Source of the DNA: an uncultured bacterium
GTDB taxonomy: Bacteria > Cyanobacteriota > Vampirovibrionia > Gastranaerophilales > Gastranaerophilaceae
Reading direction: 5' to 3'
Length of the DNA stretch: 28,207 nucleotides
Assembly (NCBI GenBank): GCA_900554095.1
Contig: USGC01000005.1
Span: 1 to 28,207 of the forward strand
Shown: one piece after another, positions 14,579-24,047 of the stretch
Position numbering within the stretch: the first letter of the stretch is position 1
Layout of the letters: each line of letters starts with the position of its first letter
Notes under the pieces: generated by a model
Told to the model about the DNA's origin: nothing
Database searches by the model: none
What the model saw: the letters and a program-made list of their open reading frames with translations, nothing else
Position numbers and translations under genes: made by a program

Positions 14579-17500
14579 ATGAGTGAAGAAATTATTTATG
14601 AAAAGGAAGTTCATGCAGAAATAATAAGCAATCCAGAGTTTTATATTCCAGAACCTGACCCGGGTGAAATTATGATTGCTGAAATATCAACTTTGCGTGA
14701 TGTTATATTTGATATAGGCAAATCATTAATTGAAGGTGAAGGTGCGGATATCCGAATGCTTAGAGCAGGTGTTACTGCGGCAGGTTCATTACCTTTTACG
14801 GCTATAGATATTATTTTAAGTGCCCCAGAGGAAGGATTGTTACAAGCAACAGTTACAGCTGTAGGGGCTACTGGCGCTTCTATAGCTTTCGGGGTAGCTG
14901 TTACTACAGGTTTTGGGGCTGTTGCAGCCACAGGTGCAGGTTTAGTTGTTGTCAGTGTACTATCGGGTGCGGTAAATTATCTAACAGGCAAATTGTTAGA
15001 TGGAGCTTGGGATTATGTTGAAGATAAAATGCTTGATGCCAAGTACAATGAAGAAACTAAGGACTTAGAACTCAATACAGGTTTTAATGATTTAAAGGAT
15101 ACTAAAAGATTTACAGACTCATTTTATCATTCAAATAAAAGTGAAGGTTTTGCTGATAATATAAAAGTAAAACAAAATAATGGTTCTGGTGATACCACAT
15201 ACGAAATAAAAGACGGTGATACTATATGGGATATTTGTGAAAAATATGGTATGAGTTATGATGATTTGATTGACGCGAATGATTGGTTAGAAGATAGGTT
15301 TTCTGATGATAAAGATTTTGCTCTTATTCGTCCCGGCGAAAAATTGAAAATACCTGATGACTTTGTTAAACCAGATGGTAGTGATGATGGTGATGATGAT
15401 GGTAGCGGTAGTGGTAGTGGTCATGATAATGATGACTTTTTCAATGAATTTAATCCTGATGGTAAAAATGACCGCTGGAGAGATACTTTTGATGGTGCTA
15501 CCACGGTTGAGCCGATTTATCTTGATCCGCTTCTTGTTGACTTGAACGGTGATGGGATTAAAACTACCGATATTCATAACGGAACTTACTTTGACCACGA
15601 CAACAACAGTTTTGCTGAAAAAACCGCTTGGGTTAGCAGCGATGACGGCATTTTAGTTTTTGACAAAAACAATGACGGAATTATTAACAACGGTAATGAA
15701 GTTTTTGGCGACAACTTTACTAAAGCCGACGGATCAAAAGCTTCATCAGGTTTCGACGCCCTTGCAAGCCTTGATTCCAACAACGACGGAGTTATTAATT
15801 CCGGCGATGAAATGTTTAATTCTATTAAAATTTTAAAAGGCGATGGTACGCTTATGACTTTATCCGAAGCCGGAATTACTTCAATTTCTTTGGCCTCCAG
15901 CGAAAGCGGCACTGTCGATGAAAACGGCAATACGCAGTTAAGAATAAGTTCTTTCACAAAAGCTGACGGCTCAACCGGTGAAATCGGTGATTATTCATTT
16001 GTACGGGATCCGTTTTACTCAGTATCCACTGATGTTGTTGATGTACCCCAAGATATTCAGGCCCTGCCCGATGCCAGCGGTTACGGGTTTGTCCAGTCTT
16101 TGAGGCAGGCAATGGCAAAAGACGCTTCCGGTGAATTGAAAGCTCTGGTTCAAAGTTTTATTGCTGAAACAAATCTTACACAAAAAAGAGAAATCTTAAC
16201 AAATATAATTTACAAATGGGCAGGAACAGACACTCTTGAAGCAGACAGCCGCGGCGGATTTGTTGATGCGCGTGCGCTTAGTGCATTAGAAAAATTCTCT
16301 GCAAAAGAATACACCGGTATTCCATCTCAGGGCTCATCAGAGGTTCACAACCCGAACGAGCAGGCCGCTAATATTGTGAATGCTGCTTTCTCTTCTTTCA
16401 GAGAAACCGTTTATGCCCAGCTTGCTTCTCAAACTTCTTTAAAATCTTTGTTTGATTTAATTACATTTGAAGTCGATATTGATTCACAAGAATTGTCTTT
16501 AAATCTTAACGATGTAACAAATTACATTAAAAACCAGATTTCTCTAGACAAACAGAGTGGAGATAATCTTCTTTCTGACTTTGACAGAGTGTTTAAAAAC
16601 CTTGGACTTACATCAAACAGCAATTATCAGGAATATTATGATGAATTTGTAAGCCTTGACAGTTCATATAAATCTCTTCTTGACACATCGGATAAGTTTG
16701 TAACTTACGGGACTGATGAAAACGATTCGATGACCGGAAGCGCAATTGATGAAGCATTTTTCGGCGGAAGCGGCGATGATACAATATATTCAAGACAAGG
16801 AAATGATATAGTATATGGCGGCGATGGCGATGACTACATTGACACTTGTGAAGGCGATGACATAGTTTATGGTGGCAACGGAAATGATACTATCCTTGGC
16901 GGTGAAGGTAACGATTTGTTATACGGAGAAGACGGCGATGATAATATTCAAACCGGCGGCGGCCATGATACTGTATACGGCGGAGCCGGAAACGATACAA
17001 TATTTGCGGTTTCAGGAACAGGATACCTGAACGGTGGCGAAGGAAATGATATTATAACAGTCGGTTCGCGCGGAAACTTTACAATTGAAGGCGGTCGTGG
17101 CGATGATATTTTAACCGGCGCAACAGAAAATTATATTCCAAATGAAACAAACTTTATTTATAACTTGGGCGATGGAAACGATACAATTTATGCCAATGTA
17201 AACATTGAAAATATTATTTTTGGTGAAGGAATTACGTTAGAAAACACAAGATTTCAGGCACTTCCGAATGAAGATATTGTTATAACTTTTGCCAACTGCG
17301 AGGGGAGCATAACAATAAAAGAAGGTGTAAGAAAATTTAACGACAGAGACAGCGTAGTTTTTGCAGACGGCACAAAAATTAGCGGACAAGAACTTGAGAA
17401 TTATTTTGCAATATACGGTACAGAAGGCGATGATGTGATAGAGGGTACCGGCGAAAGTGAAACAATATATGGACTTGGCGGTGATGATACAATTTCCAGC

Positions 17501-19183
17501 GGCCCGGGCAATGACACGATTTACGGCGGCGACGGAAATGATACAATAGACGGATATGGCGGCAACAATTACATAGACGGCGGCGCGGGAAATGATACTA
17601 TATACGCAGGCGGAACAGGCCAGTCAACAATAATAGGCGGTCTTGGCGATGACATATTGCACGCGCATTCCGGCAATTCCAGAGGCAATATAACAACATT
17701 TATTTACAACTTAGGCGATGGAAACGACGTTATTATCCCGTATGTAAATGAATGCATTCTTAGTTTAGGCGAAGGTATAACAAGAGAAAACATCCGGTTT
17801 GAAGCCCAAAATAGTGCTGATGTGAAGATAAGTTTTGAAAACGCTGAAGGCAGTATAACATTACAAAACTGGCTGAACAGACAAGAAGATTTAAGCAAAA
17901 TAATTTTGTCAGACGGATCAATGGTATCGTTCAGCGACATTGTTAATAACTTGCAAATACACGGAAGCGAAGCCGATGACACAATTGAAGGCACATCAAG
18001 AAATGAAAAGATTTACGGATACGGCGGCAATGATATTATAAATGCCGGCGGCGGAGATGATACAATATACGGTGGAGCTGGAAACGATACAATAACTTCA
18101 TCAGGTGGGTCAAATGTAATATACGGTGATGAAGGCAATGATACAATTTCAATTGACGGACGAGGCACTTCAACAATTACAGGCGGGGCCGGCGACGATG
18201 AAATTTATGGGTATAATGACGATTACAGTGTAACAAATTATGTTTATAATCTCGGCGATGGCAGTGATACCATATACAACAGACGAGGCACTAATGTATT
18301 GAATTTAGGCGAAGGTATTACAAAAGATAATATCAGATTTACAGAGTCAGGCAATGATGTTTTAATTACGTTTGCAGATCAGCCCGGAAGCATTACGGTT
18401 AAAGATGGTATGGAGTATTCAATGTTTACTAATATAAATTTTGCCGACGGAACTTCATACAACAAAGACGAAATCATGAGTAGAACAGCTTTATACGGTA
18501 CAGAAGGAAATGATGTTATAAATGCTTCAAACCGCACTCAAGTAATATATGGTTTAGGCGGGGATGATATAATAAACGGCAGATGGGGCGATAATACTAT
18601 ATACGGCGGTGATGGCAACGACACAATAAATGGTATTGATGGAAACAATTACTTAGATGGCGGAGCCGGTGATGATATTATTTATGCAGGTGAAGACGGC
18701 CAATCAATTTTAATAGGCGGTCTTGGCGACGACATTCTGCATGGTCAAAGCCGTAATACTTATGGAAGCTCTCAAACTACTTATATATACAATTCCGGCG
18801 ACGGTAATGATACGATTTTCAACGGTTGTAATCAGCACTTATGTTTTGGTGAAGGAATTAGTAAAGATAACATAGTATTTTCTGCTGAAGACAAGACGTT
18901 AAAAATAACTTTCACTGACAGAGAAGGCAGTATTACGATTAATGAAGGAATGTATTCCTGGAATGCATTTATAGAGTTTTCATTTGCAGACGGAACTTCA
19001 TACACCGGACTTGAAGCAATTGATCTTGCAAATCAAAGTACTGTATCTGACAGTCAGGTTAATCAAATTATTCAAGACATGACAGCTTATTCAAACAGCA
19101 ATGACATCCAGATTTCAAATATCCAAACACAACAAAATAACACCGATTTATTGACATTAGTTGCACCAGGAATAAATAGCTAG
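14579..19183 (+). CDS. RTX-type calcium-binding secreted protein with LysM and FrpC-like region
   Basis: A 1534-residue secreted protein with no N-terminal signal peptide. Domains in order: a hydrophobic Gly/Ala/Val-rich segment (about 88-138) with glycine-zipper character; a LysM-like peptidoglycan-binding module (about 206-260, YEIKDGDTIWDICEKYGMSY to LIRPGEKLKIP); an Asp/Gly/Ser linker; an FrpC-like EF-hand region (about 312-445, LVDLNGDGIKTT, DKNNDGIINNGNEVFG, DSNNDGVINSGDEMF); an RTX-associated helical region (about 500-700, YKWAGTD, SRGGFVDARALSALEKF); then four blocks (from about 711, 945, 1127 and 1305) of GGxGxDxx nonapeptides, each followed by an HCBP-related module opening YNLGDGNDTI. 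The RTX repeats fold on Ca2+ outside the cell. The uncleaved C-terminus would be the export signal. AGGAG precedes the ATG. No HlyC acyltransferase gene is present. Toxin, bacteriocin or surface-layer role remains open. Confidence 0.92.
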   Translation: MSEEIIYEKEVHAEIISNPEFYIPEPDPGEIMIAEISTLRDVIFDIGKSLIEGEGADIRMLRAGVTAAGSLPFTAIDIILSAPEEGLLQATVTAVGATGASIAFGVAVTTGFGAVAATGAGLVVVSVLSGAVNYLTGKLLDGAWDYVEDKMLDAKYNEETKDLELNTGFNDLKDTKRFTDSFYHSNKSEGFADNIKVKQNNGSGDTTYEIKDGDTIWDICEKYGMSYDDLIDANDWLEDRFSDDKDFALIRPGEKLKIPDDFVKPDGSDDGDDDGSGSGSGHDNDDFFNEFNPDGKNDRWRDTFDGATTVEPIYLDPLLVDLNGDGIKTTDIHNGTYFDHDNNSFAEKTAWVSSDDGILVFDKNNDGIINNGNEVFGDNFTKADGSKASSGFDALASLDSNNDGVINSGDEMFNSIKILKGDGTLMTLSEAGITSISLASSESGTVDENGNTQLRISSFTKADGSTGEIGDYSFVRDPFYSVSTDVVDVPQDIQALPDASGYGFVQSLRQAMAKDASGELKALVQSFIAETNLTQKREILTNIIYKWAGTDTLEADSRGGFVDARALSALEKFSAKEYTGIPSQGSSEVHNPNEQAANIVNAAFSSFRETVYAQLASQTSLKSLFDLITFEVDIDSQELSLNLNDVTNYIKNQISLDKQSGDNLLSDFDRVFKNLGLTSNSNYQEYYDEFVSLDSSYKSLLDTSDKFVTYGTDENDSMTGSAIDEAFFGGSGDDTIYSRQGNDIVYGGDGDDYIDTCEGDDIVYGGNGNDTILGGEGNDLLYGEDGDDNIQTGGGHDTVYGGAGNDTIFAVSGTGYLNGGEGNDIITVGSRGNFTIEGGRGDDILTGATENYIPNETNFIYNLGDGNDTIYANVNIENIIFGEGITLENTRFQALPNEDIVITFANCEGSITIKEGVRKFNDRDSVVFADGTKISGQELENYFAIYGTEGDDVIEGTGESETIYGLGGDDTISSGPGNDTIYGGDGNDTIDGYGGNNYIDGGAGNDTIYAGGTGQSTIIGGLGDDILHAHSGNSRGNITTFIYNLGDGNDVIIPYVNECILSLGEGITRENIRFEAQNSADVKISFENAEGSITLQNWLNRQEDLSKIILSDGSMVSFSDIVNNLQIHGSEADDTIEGTSRNEKIYGYGGNDIINAGGGDDTIYGGAGNDTITSSGGSNVIYGDEGNDTISIDGRGTSTITGGAGDDEIYGYNDDYSVTNYVYNLGDGSDTIYNRRGTNVLNLGEGITKDNIRFTESGNDVLITFADQPGSITVKDGMEYSMFTNINFADGTSYNKDEIMSRTALYGTEGNDVINASNRTQVIYGLGGDDIINGRWGDNTIYGGDGNDTINGIDGNNYLDGGAGDDIIYAGEDGQSILIGGLGDDILHGQSRNTYGSSQTTYIYNSGDGNDTIFNGCNQHLCFGEGISKDNIVFSAEDKTLKITFTDREGSITINEGMYSWNAFIEFSFADGTSYTGLEAIDLANQSTVSDSQVNQIIQDMTAYSNSNDIQISNIQTQQNNTDLLTLVAPGINS
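16711..18990 (+). repeat. DNA encoding four RTX/HCBP blocks
   Basis: Tandem, imperfect units encoding GGxGNDTI-type nonapeptides, roughly 25-30 in total, in four larger repeats of about 180-235 codons. Some segments are similar enough to be prone to recombination or assembly collapse. Confidence 0.85.
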
Positions 19184-19191
19184 ATTTTCTA

Positions 19192-19217
19192 AGGGATTAG
19201 TTCTTATACTAATCCCT
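19192..19217 (+). terminator. Terminator-like hairpin between the RTX gene and the secretion genes
   Basis: Perfect 9-bp stem AGGGATTAG / CTAATCCCT with an 8-nt loop, followed by ATTTTAAG. The T-run is short, so partial termination (attenuation) fits better than a full stop. It sits 8 nt after the RTX stop and 13 nt before the TolC-like ATG. Confidence 0.7.
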
Positions 19218-19230
19218 ATTTTAAGTTATC

Positions 19231-20595
19231 ATGAAATTTACAAGATTAATTTTAATATTTGTATTTATTTTTTTAATTCAAATAAAAGTAAATGCTGTTA
19301 CATTGACTTATGAAGAAGTTCAGGATTCAGCTTTTAAGAATTCATTTGACTTAAAGATAGCTGCCTTGGAGATTAACATTAGCAAGTCGCAGCTAAAAGC
19401 CGCCAGAGCTGATCGATATCCGACTCTTTCCCTGCAATTTAACACGGAATACAACAGGGATTTAACCGATGGAAGAAGCACATACGCATATGCCGGAAAT
19501 ACAATGATTACGCCATACACGCAATTTAGAGACATGCTTTATATGACATTATCGTATAATCTTTTTGACTTTGGCGTAACAGGTAAAAAAATCCATATTG
19601 CAAAGCAGGAAGTTGAGCAAAAAAAAATTTCATACAATATTCAGTTAAGAGATTTGAAATTAAAAATACTTGATTTATATACAAAAGCCCAGCAGTTTAA
19701 TAATGAAATTCAAACAAAATCAGAAATACTTAGACTTTATGAAACTATGTTTAATAACAAAGAAAGAATGTTTAAAGCCGGCATAAATGACAAATTATCC
19801 GTAATGGATGAGGCTGTTAAAATTGCCAAGACAAAGTCTGATGTTGAAAATTCCAAAATAGAATTAAAAAATATCCTCAAAGATTTGTCTTACTACACAT
19901 CGCAGGATTACGAAACATCGGACTTAAAAATAAAAAATATAGACGAAAGAAATGAAAAAAATATTGTACCGGTAAGTTATGATAATGTGTTTCTTTCAAA
20001 CGTTGAAAAGCAGCAGTATACCTATGATTTTGACCCATACGCCGCGTTGGAAGCAGAGTATTACGATATTGAAATTGATAAAAAACAAACAGAACTTACT
20101 ATTTTAAAACGCCAGCTTTACCCGTCTTTCAGATTTTATACAGGTTATTCCTTGTACGGACAGAACCCTAATCAATACTACAGTGCAATGCAAGATATAG
20201 GACAGCGGAGTTTTTTGGTAGGAATTTCAAGTACATATGTATTTTTTGACGGATTTAAAAATCGTGCCAACAGAGAAAAAACAGCTTTTGAAATTGAAAA
20301 ATTAAAACTTGAAAAAGAAAAGCGTCTTGCGGATTTGAAGAAAGAATACGACAAGAGTTTTCAAACCTTTGAGGCATACAGTGAAGAGTTAAATATTAAA
20401 AAAGATCTTCTCAACACCGTAAAAGATAAACTCAGCGCGGTTGACAGGTTAACGGCAAACAAACTTGCTGATAATAATGAGCTTTTAGCGGTTAAAGCGG
20501 AACTTTTAACACAAGAATACGAGCTTGAACAGAATATAATAAACATTTCATCGAAAATCGAAGAGATGAAAATAATTACAGGAATGGATATATAA
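19231..20595 (+). CDS. TolC-family outer membrane efflux protein (type I secretion)
   Basis: A 454-residue outer membrane channel protein. It has a Sec signal peptide (MKFTRLILIFVFIFLIQ, cleavage likely after VNA at 22), then two homologous TolC/OEP halves with long coiled helices: QLKAARADRYPTLSLQF and SYNLFDFG in the first, ELTILKRQLYPSFRFYTGYS and TYVFFDG in the second. It would form the trimeric outer membrane duct taking RTX protein from the ABC/HlyD complex. There is no clear Shine-Dalgarno site; the start follows a hairpin, so translation may depend on that structure. The stop TAA is immediately followed by the ATG of the ABC gene. This shows the organism has an outer membrane. Confidence 0.88.
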   Translation: MKFTRLILIFVFIFLIQIKVNAVTLTYEEVQDSAFKNSFDLKIAALEINISKSQLKAARADRYPTLSLQFNTEYNRDLTDGRSTYAYAGNTMITPYTQFRDMLYMTLSYNLFDFGVTGKKIHIAKQEVEQKKISYNIQLRDLKLKILDLYTKAQQFNNEIQTKSEILRLYETMFNNKERMFKAGINDKLSVMDEAVKIAKTKSDVENSKIELKNILKDLSYYTSQDYETSDLKIKNIDERNEKNIVPVSYDNVFLSNVEKQQYTYDFDPYAALEAEYYDIEIDKKQTELTILKRQLYPSFRFYTGYSLYGQNPNQYYSAMQDIGQRSFLVGISSTYVFFDGFKNRANREKTAFEIEKLKLEKEKRLADLKKEYDKSFQTFEAYSEELNIKKDLLNTVKDKLSAVDRLTANKLADNNELLAVKAELLTQEYELEQNIINISSKIEEMKIITGMDI

Positions 20596-22701
20596 ATGCA
20601 AACAGGATTAATTACATTAGATTTAGTCTCAAAGATTAACGGCGTTAATATTGATATGCGTGCAGTCATTAGAGAATACGGGCTTAGCGATAAAGAGATT
20701 ACAAAAGAAGAACTAATTTTGATTGCAAAAAACGCGGGGTTTAAAGCAAAAATCAAAAGAATTAATCTGGAATCATCTGAAAAATATCCTTACCCGGCAA
20801 TATTTATATCTAAGAAAGGGATTTATAATGTAATATTAAAAGTGAATTTTGAGGACAAAAAGGCGCTGATTTTCACCCCCGGTGATAAGACTGCTCAAGA
20901 AATAACATTTGTGCAATTTTCTGAAATGAGTGCCGGCGAGATAATTTTTTTGTCGCCTAAACTTTTGAATGAAAGTGTTAAATTTGGTTTCAAATGGTTT
21001 TATAAAGAGATAATGAAATATAAAAGGATTATAGCGGAGGTAATGTTAGGTTCATTTGTAGTGCAGCTTTTCGGACTTATAACCCCTCTTTTCACCCAGG
21101 TAATCCTTGATAAAGTTATTGTACACAGAAGCATGTCTACACTTGACGTACTTGGAATTGCTTTTATAGCTGTTGCGATTTTTGAATTTCTTTTAAACCT
21201 GACGCGGAATTATATTTTCATCCATACCGCGAACAAAATTGACGCAAAACTTGGTGCGAAATTATTCAAACATCTATTTCATCTGCCTTTCGTGTATTTT
21301 GAGACGAGAAAAGTCGGTAATATTATTGCGCGGGTGAGGGAGTTGGATCAAATTAGAGAATTTATAACAAACAAATCCGTTTCGGTAATTATAGATTTAT
21401 TTTTTTCGACGGTATTTTTGATTGTAATGTTTGTTTATAGCAGAATTTTAACATTTGTAGTGCTTTTTGTAGTTTCGCTTATTGCGATTTTGTATGTTGT
21501 CTTCACCCCGGAACTCAGGGCAAGGCTGGAAAGTAAGTTTCAAATGGGGGCTCAGTCAAATTCCTATCTTGTAGAAGCCGTAACAGGTGTACAGACTGTT
21601 AAATCACTTTCAATCGAAGGTATGATGCAGAAAAAATGGAATGATTACCTCGGTAAATATGTGAAAGCGGGTTTTAACCTGTCTATTATGAGTAATTTTG
21701 CCGGCTCGCTGTCGAACTTACTTCAAAAAGGAATGACAATAGCGATATTGTGGATTGGGGTAACCCTGGTTATAAAAAATAAGCTTACAATCGGACAGTT
21801 GATAGCGTTTCAAATGTTTGCAAACCAGTTTAGCGCTCCGGTTATGCGGCTTGTAAATTTGTGGAATGAATTTCAGCAGGTATTGCTGGGAGTTGACCGG
21901 CTTGGTGATATTTTGAATAATCCGGTAGAGGTTACATCTGATAAAGCAATAACTTTACCTAAGATAAATGGATTTGTGCGAGTTGAAAACCTTTCTTTCA
22001 AATACACTCCAAACAGTCCTGTTGTACTAGATAAAATTAATTTGAATGTTAATGCCGGCCAAAGCGTAGGCCTTGTAGGGCGAAGCGGCTCAGGCAAAAG
22101 TACTATAACAAAATTAATACAAAAACTTTACCTCCCGCTGGAAGGGACAATTTATATTGACGAAGTTGATATAAGGCAGATGAACCCTATTTGGCTTCGA
22201 AATAATATAGGAGTTGTTTTGCAAGAGAACTACCTTTTTTCCGGAACAATACGGGAGAATATTTCAATGCCACGTCCTGATGCGCCGGTGGAAATGATTA
22301 TAGAAGCTGCACAAATTTCCGGAGCGCACTCATTTATTTCAGAAATGCCGCAAGGCTATGACACTGTCGTGGGAGAACGCGGCTCAACACTTTCAGGCGG
22401 CCAGAGACAGAGGATTGCTATTGCGCGTGCTTTGATTACAAATCCCAAAATAATAATTTTTGATGAAGCTACTTCAGCGCTTGACACTGAATCAGAAAAT
22501 ATTATTATGAACAATCTCGACAAAATAAAACGCGGCAGAACAATGTTTATAATTGCTCACCGGCTTTCTACAGTAAAAAATTGCGATATTATAGCGGCCA
22601 TGGACAGAGGCAGAATAATCGAAATCGGCACGCATGATGAACTTATTAATCGTAAGGGATATTACTATTCTCTTTACACACAGCAAGGAGTTTTAAGATA
22701 A
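20596..22701 (+). CDS. Type I secretion ABC exporter, HlyB-like
   Basis: A 701-residue inner membrane ABC exporter. The N-terminal domain (1-125) is a C39-like domain: GLITLDLVSKINGVNID aligns with the HlyB start but has no catalytic Cys, so it would bind substrate and not cleave a leader. A membrane region (about 150-440) is followed by a complete nucleotide-binding domain: Walker A GRSGSGKST (495-503), signature LSGGQRQR (599-606), Walker B IIIFDEATSALD (D623, E624), H-loop H655. This fits RTX substrates, which keep their C-terminal signal. It is directly abutted to the TolC gene (0 nt) and overlaps the HlyD gene by 1 nt, so the three are one translation unit. The neighbouring RTX protein is the obvious substrate. 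Confidence 0.93.
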   Translation: MQTGLITLDLVSKINGVNIDMRAVIREYGLSDKEITKEELILIAKNAGFKAKIKRINLESSEKYPYPAIFISKKGIYNVILKVNFEDKKALIFTPGDKTAQEITFVQFSEMSAGEIIFLSPKLLNESVKFGFKWFYKEIMKYKRIIAEVMLGSFVVQLFGLITPLFTQVILDKVIVHRSMSTLDVLGIAFIAVAIFEFLLNLTRNYIFIHTANKIDAKLGAKLFKHLFHLPFVYFETRKVGNIIARVRELDQIREFITNKSVSVIIDLFFSTVFLIVMFVYSRILTFVVLFVVSLIAILYVVFTPELRARLESKFQMGAQSNSYLVEAVTGVQTVKSLSIEGMMQKKWNDYLGKYVKAGFNLSIMSNFAGSLSNLLQKGMTIAILWIGVTLVIKNKLTIGQLIAFQMFANQFSAPVMRLVNLWNEFQQVLLGVDRLGDILNNPVEVTSDKAITLPKINGFVRVENLSFKYTPNSPVVLDKINLNVNAGQSVGLVGRSGSGKSTITKLIQKLYLPLEGTIYIDEVDIRQMNPIWLRNNIGVVLQENYLFSGTIRENISMPRPDAPVEMIIEAAQISGAHSFISEMPQGYDTVVGERGSTLSGGQRQRIAIARALITNPKIIIFDEATSALDTESENIIMNNLDKIKRGRTMFIIAHRLSTVKNCDIIAAMDRGRIIEIGTHDELINRKGYYYSLYTQQGVLR

Positions 22702-24002
22702 TGAAATTAAAATTTTTTGACAAATTAAATGATGACAGCCATGAATTTCTTCCGCTGCTTTCAGAAATTGAAGAAACACCAATTAATCCTGCTGGTCGCA
22801 CGACTTTTTGGATAATAGTATGTTTAATATTTTTTACGATACTATGGTTATTTTTTGCGCAAGTAGATATTGTCGTTACAGCAAGAGGCAAGATTATTCC
22901 CGATGGCGAAATTAAGATTATTCAGCCGCTTGAGACTGGGGTTATAAAAGATATTTTGGTTAAGGAAGGAGATTATGTCAGAAAAGGCCAGACACTTATT
23001 GAAATAGATTCATCTTTGACCAAACCCGAGCTTGAGGCTTTGGAAAAGAACTTGAAGCAGATAAAAACAATGGCAGAACGGCTTGACGCCGCAGCTGGTG
23101 AGTCCTTCTTTGAAACGGCCTCTCCTACACAAAAAAAACTTTATCAATCAGAACTCAGTGATTTACAAAATCAATTAAACATAAAAAATCAGGAAATTTC
23201 GCAAATTGCCTCACAAATAAATTCTGCAAAATCAGAAAAAGAAAATTATCAAAAACTTTTAAATCTTAACCTTGATAAAGAGCGAAGAATGCTTGAAGTT
23301 TCAGACATTATAGCCTCAAACGAACTTGACAGGGTAAGAAGCGAAAATATGAATTATCGAACAAATATTTCCACCCTAAATCAAAAAATAAATGAACTTA
23401 TGCACCGACAAAAGCAGGTTGCTGATGAAAAGAATTATATAAAATCGAACTTCAAAACACAGCACTTAAACCAGTTATCAGATGTTGAATTAAAGGAAAC
23501 ATCGCTTGAATCCGATATTGAAAAAATAAAATTCCGCGACAGAAGACAAAGCATAACATCTCCGGTTGACGGTTATGTAAATACACTTTTAGTCCACACA
23601 ATCGGCGGGGTTGTAACACCTGCAAAAGAAATTATTTCGATTGTTCCGGTAAACACTCCGCTGTGTGCAAAGGTTTCTGTTTTGAACAAAGACATCGGAT
23701 TTGTTAAAGAAAAAATGCCCGTACAAATAAAAATAGATACATTTGATTTCCAAAAATACGGAATGATTGAAGGCGTTGTTAAAAAGGTTTCAAAAGACAG
23801 TGTAGAAGACAAAAATCAAGGGCTTGTATATGATGTTTTCATAACCCCGGTTAGTAAAACGCTCATTGTAGACGGTAAAGAACAGAGTATTACAACAGGC
23901 ATGAGCTTGTCTGCTGAAATTAAAACAGGTAAACGCCGTATTATTGAATTCTTCATTTACCCTATCATAAAGTATTGGTCTGAAGCTGTTACGATTAAGT
24001 AA
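22701..24002 (+). CDS. HlyD-family membrane fusion protein (type I secretion adaptor)
   Basis: A 433-residue periplasmic adaptor joining the ABC exporter to the TolC channel. It has a short cytoplasmic N-terminus, one membrane helix (about 35-54, TFWIIVCLIFFTILWLFF), a first lipoyl half with GVIKDILVKEGDYVRKGQTL (80-99), a long coiled-coil hairpin (about 105-275), and the second lipoyl half and beta-barrel starting ITSPVDGYVNTLLVHTIGGVV. Length and order are normal for HlyD. Its ATG shares one base with the TAA of the ABC gene. It completes the set needed to export the RTX protein. Confidence 0.92.
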   Translation: MKLKFFDKLNDDSHEFLPLLSEIEETPINPAGRTTFWIIVCLIFFTILWLFFAQVDIVVTARGKIIPDGEIKIIQPLETGVIKDILVKEGDYVRKGQTLIEIDSSLTKPELEALEKNLKQIKTMAERLDAAAGESFFETASPTQKKLYQSELSDLQNQLNIKNQEISQIASQINSAKSEKENYQKLLNLNLDKERRMLEVSDIIASNELDRVRSENMNYRTNISTLNQKINELMHRQKQVADEKNYIKSNFKTQHLNQLSDVELKETSLESDIEKIKFRDRRQSITSPVDGYVNTLLVHTIGGVVTPAKEIISIVPVNTPLCAKVSVLNKDIGFVKEKMPVQIKIDTFDFQKYGMIEGVVKKVSKDSVEDKNQGLVYDVFITPVSKTLIVDGKEQSITTGMSLSAEIKTGKRRIIEFFIYPIIKYWSEAVTIK

Positions 24003-24012
24003 TTTTTCTTAC

Positions 24013-24041
24013 TTGCACTGCAAAACAATTCACAGTATTAT
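24013..24041 (+). promoter_or_regulatory. Candidate promoter giving a leaderless or near-leaderless mRNA
   Basis: TTGCAC (24013-24018), 17-nt spacer, TATTAT (24036-24041), then six bases and the ATG at 24048. A normal start point would fall on or next to the ATG. The gap has no Shine-Dalgarno site. Confidence 0.55.
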
Positions 24042-24047
24042 GAATTC

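Noticed and set aside
15287..15598. Overlapping open frames in the Asp/Gly-rich linker of the RTX gene, both strands
   Set aside because: They come from GAT/GGT repeats read in other frames, with no start signals or recognisable protein.
16711..18990. Regularly spaced similar DNA units taken as a CRISPR array or tandem satellite
   Set aside because: They are in frame, variable, and encode RTX nonapeptides.
23997..24014. AAGTAA / TTACTT hairpin after the HlyD gene as a terminator
   Set aside because: The stem is short and AT-rich, and no T-run follows it.
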